From the NCBI GenBank assembly GCA_001630475.1, contig KV419405.1, forward strand, positions 559,841 through 623,840: DNA of 64,000 nt. Reading direction: 5' to 3'. The notes under the pieces are model-generated. The model ran no database searches. It had not been told where the DNA came from and saw nothing but the letters and a program-made list of their open reading frames with translations. Numbering within the stretch: the stretch's first letter is position 1; every line of letters begins with the position of its first letter. Below are positions 1-10,727 of this stretch, piece after piece. The stretch comes from Sistotremastrum niveocremeum HHB9708. Lineage: Eukaryota; Basidiomycota; Agaricomycetes; Sistotremastrales; Sistotremastraceae. The translations under genes were made by a program, and so were the position numbers.

Positions 1-2548
1 GATCGTATCCGGCGCAAGGAACAGGAGTTCAGGTCTGTGGTAGATCATTTGCAGTCGACTGATCCCAATGCGACTGATCTCATTGTCGTCGGTGACACCA
101 ATTTCCCAACGTCGATGGAGGTAGCTCCTACTCAGGGTAACACGATCTGGCTCGATGCTTGGAGCGAAACTCATTTGTCGGATGACTCTGATGGAGCGAC
201 TTACAACCCCCGAGCAAACCAGCTTGCATTGAAGACCTCCAAAGAGGACAAGAGTCCTCAGCGCTATGATCGACTTTACCTCAAGGCAGGAGGTCGCTTT
301 GCCGTTTCATCCGCTTCTCTTTTCGGCGTCAATGCACCTGGAAAGGGAGCAGCCAGCGACCATTATGGATTGGTCGTTACTCTCTCGTGTCACAATGAGA
401 CAACTGACGAAGTTCCTGTGCCAACAAAGGAATCCGGTTCATCGCCTATCCAGCATGCGAGGGTGGACCTGTCCGATGAGGCTCTCCAAGCGTTTCTCAC
501 CGAACACTCGCTCATCCCTTCGTCGGATGACTATATATTAAAAGAAGAAGCCGTCGCCCATCTACGGTCTATCCTGACTCAAGCTCCTTCGGTCGTACCC
601 ACGACGGAGGCTTCATCTACCGAGCCTCTTGCCGTAGCTCCCTTTGCCGTCAAACTCATCGTCCAGCCAGTTGGCAGTTTTGCGCTCGGCGTTGACTTCC
701 CCGAGAGTGACGTGGACTGCTTGGTAGTGGGAAACATCAGTCCGACGATATTCTGGGCGCTTGCCCGACAGAGGATCAAGAAAGCCCATCCGACCAGCAG
801 GATCAAGAGATTTGTTAAGGATGCGGCTGTTCAGATGTTGGAATTGGACGTACTCGGTATCAAAATTGATCTACAGTATTGTCCTGCAGCAAGGTTGAGC
901 GAGAAGTGAGTCATTTCGGAGGTCGTAGCTTTTGGCTTTTTATTGACTTCGTATCAGGTGGCAAGAAGCGTGGACCCTGGCACCAAATGATCCAATATTC
1001 TCTTTGCCAGCGTCCAGTTTGCGCACTCTGAATGCATATCGCGATATGCGTGCTCTTCAATCTGCGTTGCCTTCGTTATCTAGCTTCCAGCTCGCCCATC
1101 GCTCGATCAAGTATTTTGCACAATCTCACGGCATAATTTGCAGTCGTCTCGGGTACCTTGGTGGCATCCACATCACTATCTTGTTGGCGCGGGTTGCTTT
1201 TGAAAATTCCACATCGTCAGCCGGTCAACTCGTACAAGCATTCTTCCGTACCTACGCCGACTGGGATTGGGTGTCGTCTTCCATTACTATCCCCAGCCTC
1301 TCCCAAGGCCCATATTCACGCTCGGATAGAGAGCCTTTAGCCATTCTCTCTATTCATCGGCCAATACAGAACGTTGCCGCGCTTGCTTCTGCGGCTACTG
1401 TTCACAGTATTTCCAAGGAAATTCGACTTGGTCACGAAGGCTTGTTGTCAGGACGTTCTTGGGCTTCTATTTGTGGCTCTCGTGACGAAGAAAAGACACC
1501 CTTGGGGCGTTTCCTGGTAGAATATAAATCATATGTCAAGGTTGATATTGCATATTGGGGCCGCAACTGCACGGCAGGTCGGGCACTGGTAGGGTTCCTT
1601 GAATCCCGATTATCCAGGGTGAGTTGCTGAGTTTTCTTTGCCACATACTCTCCTAACGTGCCGCGTCCTTCAGCTCCTCATTCAACTTCGTGCTACTCTT
1701 GGTAACATCGAACTCCGACTATGGCCTGAACGACTCGTTGAGCAACGCCCGACAGTCGTTGCCACCAATGACCTGTCCGGCTTCTACCTTATCGGAATCA
1801 AAGGCTTCGACTCCCACCTTCCGTTAACCGTATTGAACACGTTCCAAGAAACTATCAGGGGCTCCGAACAATATTATGATTCCACCCAAGCTTATATCGC
1901 TGTTTATCAAGTCGCTTCCAAGAGTCTCGGAGACGTTGCACTCACTGTCCGCGATCCTTTCCAATGGGAAGACGGAGGGTTTGATTTGGAAGAAGATTCT
2001 GACGACGAGGAGATCGAACCGGACAGCGATCCTACCTGGGATCAAAACGAGTTCAGCTTCGTAAGCTCCAAGCGTCAACTCAAGAAGAAGAAAAAGAAGA
2101 GAGGAAGCGATCCCGTTAATTCGTCTTCGATAGAGGTTGGCGCAACGCCCTCAGCTTCAACTTCGAAACTACGGACCAGTGCTGATGTATACAATCGGCT
2201 AATGTGGGATCCATACTCGGGCGATAAGGGTGATTTTGTGATCGGTTACGAAGATCGATTCGAAGGTGTTATGGAGATCGGAATATTGAACTGGAAGCGG
2301 GAAGTGGAGGATGAAGCCTTCGTGAGTCCATCGACAGTCATAATCGATCACCCTAACAATGAATCAGATCCCGTTCCACCGGGTGGTATATTTCAAGAGG
2401 CGCTCCGATGGCTCCATTCTCTGGGATAAGTGAGTCTGTCATATTTGGTTCGTATCTCTGATTCTCATTCGCGGATTCTTCTTGTAGGCGAACAAGGCTG
2501 GACAAAGTTTTCGGAAGCGGGAACGGGGATGGAACCCCAGCCGCATGA
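1..2548 (+). CDS. RNA-end processing/repair fusion: EEP fold + poly(A)-polymerase-type NTase + DUF504 (5' partial)
   Basis: The reading frame is already open at base 1, so the 5' end lies outside the window. I read exons 1-905, 958-1618, 1674-2321, 2368-2429 and 2488-2548, all with GT-AG introns. The first ~125 residues are the C-terminal half of an endonuclease/exonuclease/phosphatase fold of TDP2 type: GDTN, an R-Y-D-R segment and a terminal SDHYG. Next is a nucleotidyltransferase head with VGSFALG and the metal-binding D-x-D in SDVDCL, followed by the poly(A)-polymerase central domain (FGYLGGIH-like RLGYLGGIHIT). A Lys-rich stretch (KKKKKKR) leads to a C-terminal DUF504/MJ1316 domain (YNRLMWDP, FVIGYEDR, PFHRVVYFKRR, WDKRTRLD). 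In Pfam that domain is described as recognising RNA cyclic-phosphate ends. The combination suggests an enzyme that senses damaged or processed RNA 3' ends and extends or trims them; that role is inference. A 2H phosphoesterase could lie upstream. Confidence 0.85.
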
Positions 2549-3364
2549 TGTACTATCTCACTTCTTTCTCGTTCAACGCCCGATACAACATGACTCAATT
2601 GTGCACGCAAGATGCTACACCTCTTTTGGCTGCTTGAAGCTGTTGACAATCAGGCACGGAAGGCGGTGCTGAAGAGTGGCGGCTAAATCCGCACTTCCTG
2701 TGAAAGCCAATACTACATCCGGCTGTTGATCCAGCTCAATCAAGCTTGAGCTCAGTCCACAGCCACCCGATGCGAAGCAAAGTTGTTGCATGTGCAGTCC
2801 ACGCTTCTCGTTCTCGTATCTAGAACTAGGTCTTTCCAAGACAATACGAACCTGCGGACCTTGGAGCGATCATATTTGTCAAGAAGTTGACAAGAACCCG
2901 CAACTTTCGCACTGCAATTCTTGTTTGACGGCTTGCCAAGAAACTCTAGGTATCCCAACTACGGTCAATTCACTAGCAGCCAGAGTTCCATGTTCTTACT
3001 CCTTTATTTCCTTCTCTGCTCCCCACAGTGGCATCGTACTGGCCTGCTTCACTGAGACCTGGATTTCGCGTCGGTACATTGTGTCCTCCGGTTCCTGACA
3101 GTCGACCAAGTTGAGACCGAAGGCTCCTTAAAAGGCGCATCTATTCATCCACGTTCATGAACTGGTCCAATGGTAGTCGTACCAGCAAACAAAGAATTGA
3201 AGGAACAGACTGAGGCACTGCCCGGTCGTTGCATTGAGATGTCACTTCATATTTATACGGGCAGCCTTACTTCGTCGACTTAGCTCTGAAAGCTCCATCC
3301 CTTTCTTCTCGTCGAGGCGGCCTCTCGCTGGACTGATACACGTATCATTATCTCTCCCTTGAAC
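2549..3364. other. Intergenic spacer
   Basis: About 0.8 kb between the RNA-repair fusion and the first membrane-protein gene. It should hold the 3' UTR of the former and the promoter of the latter, which run in the same direction. I see only short open frames on both strands, with no conserved protein motif, repeat or RNA gene. Confidence 0.5.
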
Positions 3365-5017
3365 ATGCACATTACTGGGATCAGGAGCTTTTTGATAACA
3401 TGCTTCACCGTTGCTATCTCATCATATGTGGCAGCCCAGACAACGCCGTCTTTCTCTTGGACCTTTTCTCCTCCAGTAAGCAACTCTGAGCCTTTGCTTG
3501 ATCCTCGATTTTGATGACGAAAATCAGTCAACTCAACTTATCGAGTGCAACAATGTGACGATAACGATAACACCATCTGCAAACAGCGTGCCAACCCCTC
3601 CGTTCTATATGGTGGCATACGAAGTGAATGGCATTGCTACAACTTCGCTTATCGGGACCGATCCCAGTGATTTGTCTTGGGAAGTAAATCACGTCAAAGG
3701 TTAGTAGACTTGCCTCTTGCTTCGAAGTCTATCGTTAACGTCGGTATAGAATCGAACGTTTTGTTGGAAGTCATCGATGCCAACGGTTCGTCAGGTGGAG
3801 TCACTTCTCTCTTTCACATAGAAAGTAAGTGTTGTCACTCAAACATATCGATGACACTAAATTCGGAATATATCGTAGAGGGACCCGTTTGCACGTGTCA
3901 AACTCCCGGGACCTGGTCTCCCGTCGAAATACACCCAAACGTGACATCATTGAACACTCGTGATGCTCTTGAGTTGGATTTCCAAGGAGGAACACCACCT
4001 TATTCGGTCACGATAACTTCGGAAGGCCTCGCTGTGGTTTCCAATCTGACTCTAGCCCCGAATGAACATGAGTTTGTCTGGACCGACCAGCTCAGTCCTG
4101 GGAGCATCGTCATAGGTATGTTTGCCGCTTTGTTTTATCGATTAAATCTGATCCTCGTTTATCAGCTACGGTCCACGATGCGTACGTGTCACTCGTTTGA
4201 GAAGCTGACCTGCTCATTTTAACTGACGATGGTATTATCTAGGAATGACCAGTACGCCGTAGGCACGTCGATCATAACCCTTGGGGGATCTCCAGGACTG
4301 AACTGTGGGAACAACACATCATCCACTACCATAACTACCACATCCACCACATCTGGGTCTTCTGGATCACAAAGCTCATCCACAACCTCATCGCCATCGT
4401 CTGGTTCTTCGGTACCGACCACATCATCATCTACAAGTACATCGTCGCCGCCTCCTGGTTCATTACCGACGAATCCCTCTTCTGGAACATCAAGTACTAC
4501 CAGCAGTTCTACCTTTCCCCCAATCAGTAATACAGTTTCTATTCCCACATCGCCAGGCGGAACGCCTTCTATTCCACCTACAACGCCTCCCAGTCAACCC
4601 TCTCAACCCCCACCTAATCATAAGCCAGTCCAGATCGGAGTAGGAACCGCCGGTGGTGTCGTCGCTGCCTGTCTCTTGCTCGGTCTTCTTTGGTTCTGCT
4701 TGAGAAGGCGAAAAAGGCTTCCAGGCACTCAACCTCTGGAGGAAGCCCCGGAAACCACGCCTATCAGTTACGGCGCTGCTCCTGTCCCAGTAACCTATGG
4801 CAAACCCGCTCCTCCAGCTCCCGCTGCGGGAGAAACGTCCGGATATGCCTCCAGCTCTACTGCGCCGCCGGCAGCGGGTGGTGCATTGAGCTCTTATAAT
4901 CGCGATGGGACAGTTAATATCGGTTCCACAACCACGCCCAGTCCTGCTCAAGCTCCTGCACGCCCTTATGGTGGACAAAGCTCTTATAATCCAGACGGTA
5001 CCGTCAATATTGTGTGA
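3365..5017 (+). CDS. Type I membrane protein, Ser/Thr-rich stalk, paralog A
   Basis: Exons are 3365-3475, 3528-3699, 3750-3824, 3879-4115, 4166-4181 (16 nt) and 4243-5017, giving 461 residues with intron phases 0,1,1,1,2. The chosen ATG begins a signal peptide ending near VAAQ. The ectodomain carries FYMVAYEVNG, a Cys pair in VCTCQTPG and a PPYSVTI strand typical of a beta-sandwich. A ~100-residue Ser/Thr/Pro stalk, probably O-mannosylated, follows. A single membrane helix (VGTAGGVVAACLLLGLLWF) is stopped by RRRKR. The cytosolic tail is Pro/Ala-rich and ends in two copies of SSYNxDGTVNI, the second forming the C-terminus. The architecture recalls Mid2/Wsc-type surface proteins, but I recognise no named family. 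Gene B downstream is a clear tandem duplicate. Confidence 0.87.
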
Positions 5018-5759
5018 AGGCTAGGTTCCAAACATTTGGACCAGTGGATTCTGCGGTGATGATGCGAGCGATGATTTTTCTCAGTATACCGGTATTGGCC
5101 AAAATATTCGTACATGTCGCTATCTGATCGTAGACTTTCAATGCCCATTCTTCTGTTGTTTTTACATGTAATATCGATCCGATGTCGAAGTCGGAGTTGT
5201 ATTAGACTGTACCTGAAGCCAGCTTGACCTCAGCATCCGATACCTGCGGGAACGACGTTTAGTCTTCCATTTTCGATGCAACCCTCTTGGCGATTAAGTC
5301 ATATTCAGCGTTTGGCGGTCTCGGCTACGCTGCTTGTATTCAAGCGGGCTATGTCCAGGTTCGAGGGGTTGGAGTTGTTCCTTGGTCAAGTTACTCCCGT
5401 GGCTTAACTCTCCCTCTATCGACTACGGATGTACAGTGTATGAAACTCTGTCCAGTCGACCGTTCGTAGTGCTCTTCGGCGATGCTCTTCGAATCCATAA
5501 ATAATGCTGGACCGAATAATCGCTTACTGTGCCTGCCACTGGCCCACTGCCCTGGGCGCAATTGAACGTCAAACGCCTCGACTCCCTATATTCTCAGGCT
5601 GAAAGTAACTTCACCAAGGGCCAGGCCCGCATTGTTTCTCCTATAACTAGTTTTTGCACTTATGAGTGCTCCGACGCCCCCATCCCCCAAGAGTCTGTCA
5701 AGCCTCCGAGTCGAAGATACATAGCGCTTCGTACTGCTGCAAAGCCTGCACAGAGATTG
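5018..5759. other. Intergenic spacer between paralogous membrane proteins
   Basis: About 0.74 kb that should contain the 3' UTR of paralog A and the promoter of paralog B. No conserved coding signal, repeat pair or RNA gene was seen. Short open frames here lack any recognisable motif. Confidence 0.5.
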
Positions 5760-7517
5760 ATGTCCCAGCTACTTGTCTTTTTTACTCGCTATCTATTCTT
5801 GGTCGTCTTTCTTCAACTTTCAAGACCATGTTCGGGCCAAAGTCCATTCCCGCAATGGACATGGGGATTCCCGCCTTCAGTACGTGAGATTGCCTGCCTT
5901 TGCGATCGATCTTGTGGCTCATACCAATCGTTGGCAGACGACTGAATTCACAGAATGCGAGTCTTTATCTGTTTTCGTTTCCCCAGGCGACAGTTATACT
6001 CCTCAACCTCCCTTTTACATGATGGCATACGAAGTCAAGGGTCCTACCACAAGCAGCTTTCTGGGTTCTGATCCAAAAAGTTTATCGTGGCAGATCAATC
6101 ACGCCGCGGGTGGGGCTTGCAATGTTTTGGGAAAAGGACGTTCTAACTAGTTGATACAGGCGCGCAACTTCTCCTTTACATTGTGGACGCAGGCGGGGTG
6201 CCGGGAGGTGTCGCCGGATCTGTATACACGATCCAAAGTGCGTGAAACCGCCAAGTCTTGCCTGTGCAACTAAGTGTACTTATGCCTTCGCCGTGTAGCT
6301 GGGTCCACCTCTTCATGCCATTCGTCTAGTTCGACTTCTCCAGTAGAGATACGCAGTGCAGCAACGACGATCACCACGTGCAATAGTCTTGAGTTCGCCT
6401 TCGGTGGAGGGACTTTGCCATATACGGTCACCATCTTGGTTACAAATTTGAGCGGACCTTCGGTGAACTTGACCCTTGGACCCGATGATAACGAATACAC
6501 GTGGATTGATACGGTCGATCCTGCCCAGGCCGGCGTATTGTTAGGTTCGTGAGCAGTTTACCAGGACATTGTCATTCTCTCAATTACGTCGCATCTTCAG
6601 CCACCGTTCATGATGCGTAAGCTTCTTTTTACCTGCAAAGAATCCTCCTCTCACTTCAGATCCAGGAATGGCCGATATGCTGCCAGCACTGGGCTCATAA
6701 GCCTCGATGGAGGTGCTGAATCAAGTTGTGGTCAAAGCTCCTCATCCGGACAACTACCGAATGTCCCACCAGGATCGCCACTTCCTGGACAGTTGAGCAT
6801 CGGCAGTGAGTCTCGTTTATTTTGTCCGCGCAACCTCCTTAACCAATCACTTCTGCAGCCACACCATCATCGGTCTCACCAGCCGCCCCGCCAGCAACTA
6901 TCACGATCACCTCAAGTGCAGGACAAGCGCCTGTACCAACGGTACCTCCGGGTGCTCCATCATCCACAGTGGTCGTCATTGTACCAGCTCAAGGAACTTC
7001 TGGTCCTTCTACATCAACAGTTATAGTTCCCGCGGGATCGCCCCACCCTTCGTCGACGACGACAGCAGGAAGCGATGCCCCATTCAACGGTGCCGTCCAA
7101 TCAAATCATCTCTCAAAGTCGAAAATCATTATAATCGCCGCCTGCGCCGCTGTGGGAGGAGTCATCGCTATTCTCCTCCTGATCCTCTTGATCATTTGGT
7201 GTATTAGAAGACAGCGCAATCAAGAGCGCGATCGACAGTCGATGATTTATATCAATAATCCGGATAACAATGGGTTCGCTCCCGCTGGTGTTCATATGGA
7301 CCGGTCAATCTCTGGAGCTTCGTCAAATCATCCTGGTTCTTGGAATCAGGGCAGCACAGTAGGGGCCCCTGATCCTGCTGCAGCTATCGGAATACCAAAG
7401 TGGGGAGCGAAATCCTCACCCCCGGCTCCTGCTGCCCCCGCGATTGCACCTCCGCCTGCCATGGAGAGGGCAGCGGCAAATACAAAGTCTTGGAAGGGAT
7501 CTCCGGGAGCTGTTTGA
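5760..7517 (+). CDS. Type I membrane protein, Ser/Thr-rich stalk, paralog B
   Basis: Exons are 5760-5879, 5938-6109, 6160-6237, 6299-6544, 6601-6616 (16 nt), 6666-6805 and 6859-7517. Exon 2 (172 nt) and exon 5 (16 nt) match paralog A exactly in length, and the first five introns share positions and phases 0,1,1,1,2, proving tandem duplication. Paralog B has one extra intron in the stalk. The signal peptide ends near PCSGQ. The ectodomain has FYMMAYEVKG, LPYTVTI and ATVHDA, all aligned with A. The membrane helix is IIIIAACAAVGGVIAILLLI and is followed by RRQR. The tail is Pro/Ala-rich and lacks the SSYNxDGTVNI repeats of A. Likely role: plasma-membrane or wall-facing sensor or adhesin (inference). 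The intron at 6110 uses the less common GTGGGG donor. Confidence 0.86.
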
Positions 7518-7741
7518 TATTTTTATTCTGAGGAGAATTCCCCGGTGGGCAATTCGCCTTTACTCTTAGCTTCGATTAAAGCAATGATGATGATATTCGA
7601 GATTGCGCTTGCTGTAACAGTCTCTCATATATACATGACGTCCAATCAAATTTGAATTGCTGCTTGTTTAAAAGCCCGGAGGAAGCATTCCGCACGACCA
7701 GTTCCTTCAGTGCCATAATTACTTCTTTCCTTGCACAAGTG

Positions 7742-9389
7742 TCATCTACGACGCGTCGCTTTCGATTCATTGAAATGTGATGAACGTTTGCGTGGGTTCC
7801 GCGTTTCACCGCCGCCAAGTGGCGAATCTGCATAAGTTGTCTCAGTATCATTTGAACGCAATTGTATGTGAGTCAAGATGAATATGAACATACTCATGCT
7901 TCCTTCGTCCGTCGGAAGTGGATTTATCTTGTTCTGTATCTGTAGCATCGCACAGAAAGCCTCCGTTTGAGAATTGGTGTACCAAAGAGCTATCAAACCA
8001 TCAATTCAAGCAGTTGCCAGATAAGAAGGGGAACAAAGACAAACGGGGTTCATTTTTTGGCAATCTTTCATGTCCTGCTCGTGGTGCGGTTCGACAAAAG
8101 ACCTGGACATCTGAGATTGGCTTATTCGTGCCAATATTTGTTTTAACCCAATCAAGCTCTCGCGCAATTTCGGAGGACATAGCTGTAAATTTTGGAAGAG
8201 GATCTTGAACACGGGTCAAGGACAGATAAGGATGGAGAGCTCGAGATATGGCAAGCCATTCTGCATCGTACGTTAGACCAACATCGTGAGGCCCGTCTGC
8301 AATGGGCTCGATAGTTAACACCTATGGAGAGGAGTTAGTTCGATCTCTATGCCGAAAGGACTATTGACACGTACCTCAACAGACGCTTGATGGTCTGTGC
8401 ATTTATTGAATGCCTGAAACCGAGTTTCTATCGAATCTGACGCATCTGAGTCGCTGGAAGTCGTAGCGGGAGGAGATGAAAGAGTGTTATGATGATGGCT
8501 GACGACGGCTGAGAAATTGACATGCATATGAGCAGCGAGCCACTGCTTGGGCTTCAATGTCGTCAACAACTGCCTTAATGGCGGCGACCCCAACTCCTCC
8601 TTTTCGCCATCTTCTCTGAATGTCGGTTTCTCCTGATACAGGCCTTCGAAATCACCAAACCGGTCAACGCCTTTCGGCCAATCGTGGGACATGAAGATGT
8701 CGATAGGCGATGAAGCGAGTAGGGACAGTTTGAGGATCTCGTATTCTCGAGTGTGATAGACTGACCTCAGAGTTGCAGGGGTGAATGGAACGCGCTCGAA
8801 ATGACCGAGGCGATAATGCGAGCGATTGTAGATGCCTGATATGCCTGCTATGCGGAGTCCATTCACACGAACACAACCCGCGAAGCCTAGATAATAGATA
8901 TTGGGTGCAAGCCACCCTCCGTGGAATCTATAGTGATGAAGCATGTTAATGAACGGTCGAGCTGCAATCAGAATGAAAGACAGACAGTTCCCAAAGGTAG
9001 TTCGACGCTTCGTGATTTCCTCCAATGACAATGGTCAGGATAGGTGCGAGCTTCTCTCCAGAATAATATCTAATGGCAATCAATGGTGCCTCAGCTCATA
9101 TGTCAACCTTGACTGCAAGAGCACGAGCTCACCTATGGAACCCTCCCAAGCTCTTAGGACCTTCCTTGATCGCCAAACAATGAAGGTCATTGTGGTTCCG
9201 CGCAGCCTGAAGGTCTCCTCCAATTAGCAGTAGATCGACCTTGTACTCGTTGTCTTTCTCCAGTGATTGGATTTGTTCGTAGATCGCATCCAATTGTCCG
9301 TGACAGCAACCTTGAACAGCAACCTATATAAATGGGTCGAGTTTGTATCAGCTGTTATTTTCCCGTTCCTCCGTTGATTTTCACCTTCA
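7742..9389 (-). CDS. dbr1: RNA lariat debranching enzyme DBR1, divergent copy
   Basis: Hydrolyses the 2',5' branch bond of excised intron lariats, mainly in the nucleus. Exons on the minus strand are 9384-9389 (ATGAAG only), 9133-9323, 8986-9069, 8375-8927, 8045-8321 and 7742-7989, giving 452 residues. Metallophosphoesterase residues are present: GCCHG, GGD in LLLIGGD, GGNHEAS, SHDWP and AHMHV. The C-terminal [13 protein letters not shown] motif is in the last exon. Two normally conserved stretches differ from the family and from the second copy: [16 protein letters not shown] (usually CMAVPxKYxxL) and WELFHGGW (usually WELYYGGW). The last exon contains a possible 66-nt in-frame intron (7828-7893, GTATGT...CAG); splicing it would give 430 residues. 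The upstream copy at 10728-12310 shares the intron positions. Confidence 0.92.
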
Positions 9390-9712
9390 TCGTGGACAGC
9401 GTTGAATCCAGGGTTTAGGGTGATTCGATAACATGCCAGGCAGAAATTACAATAACCCTGGCGGCGCCCAGAAATGGAAGTGAACGTACTGCAGAGAGAC
9501 GCTCTCTTCAGCGCTTAGAGACAAGGCCGAACTGAACGTTCGTTGTGCTTGGTTTGGTTCAGAATATTCTCCTGGCAATTCACATGCAATGAAACCGATG
9601 TATACAATGCGACGATGGGGACCTCCATGCTACAAAACTAATACAATCAACGAATGAAGAATGAAAACTTGAATTTGGACGAGCAAGCGAAGACGAGGCA
9701 GTGGTGGCATCC
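9390..9712. other. Intergenic spacer / promoter of the divergent DBR1 copy
   Basis: About 320 bases upstream of the divergent DBR1 start and downstream of the small myristoylated-protein gene, both on the minus strand. No conserved open frame or repeat was recognised. Confidence 0.45.
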
Positions 9713-10521
9713 TTACAAATATTCTTCGTAGAGACGTTTGAACCCTTTCCTGATCCTGATGAGAAGATATCTTCGCAATCTGTTCCTGGATTTCAAGCGT
9801 TTCTTCTCCTCCTTTTCCTTCTCGAGCTGTCTTTTCCTGATTTTCTCTCTTAATGCGTCGCGTTTTTGAGTCATCTCTTCCATAAATTCGATTTCTCGCC
9901 GCATTTGGGCCTCTTTCTTCTTCAATGTCCGGCGCTTGAGTTCTTCAGCTTCCGCAATCGTCTGAAGATATAGAGCATCAGAGACAGAACAAAACAGACT
10001 GAATTATCCTTTGGAGCACAATCACTCACCAGACTACCTGGACTGGGTGGGTAAAACTTCCGTTTAGGTTTGGTATAAGAACGAATCTTGGGCGGTTTTC
10101 TCGGTCGGAGTCGCATCATGGTATCAGCCGACAAGGGTTTGCCATCGTCGACGAACCAATCCTTATAATTAGAGCCCTTGCCATCATCGTCCGAAGATGA
10201 ACTCGATGAATCGGAATCCTTGCCCCGAGCCAGCGATGCTAAGAGAGCGGAGGGTACGTGGAGATCATAACGATTTGAGATATTCGGTGTGGTCGATTCA
10301 GTGTCGAGGAGATTCAAGGTATTATGGGCTGACGGGGGGCTACTTCCAGCGCCTTTGGGAGTGTGATTGGGTTCCGTAGTAGTAAAGAATGCGCCAAAGT
10401 GACCTGGAATAGCGAAGTATTTATCGAAAATTTCATTCTGCCTTTTCATTCTGGCGATATCGTGTTTCTGCGACACAGAAAGAGGGGACCCAGTCGTGGG
10501 CACAGATGGAGCGTTGCCCAT
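9713..10521 (-). CDS. Small predicted N-myristoylated, basic coiled-coil protein
   Basis: Two exons on the minus strand, 10030-10521 and 9713-9961, give 246 residues. The GTGAGT...CAG intron joins them in phase 0. The start MGNAPSVP fits an N-myristoylation signal (Gly2, small residue at position 6), which would tether the protein to membranes. The middle is low-complexity, with an acidic Ser run (DSDSSSSSSDDD) followed by SNYKDWFVDDGKPLSADTM. The last ~85 residues are a strongly charged, basic, probably helical coil ending in RKGFKRLYEEYL. I do not recognise the family. It lies between the two DBR1 genes on the same strand and may have been there before the DBR1 duplication or been inserted later. 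Confidence 0.72.
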
Positions 10522-10727
10522 GGAGAAACAGGAGATGACTCAGGCAGCAAGAAAAAGATGGGTACAAGGCAGTAGTACTGAGGGGAATGCGCTCAATGTA
10601 GTCAGGAGGGCAGACGGGAGAACGCGAACTAGTAATATATATACATCAATTCCGAATCCCGACTGGGTTCCGATAGATCGAGCAAGAATCCTTAGGCGTC
10701 TAAATTTGTTTCCGCAAAGGCTTATAA

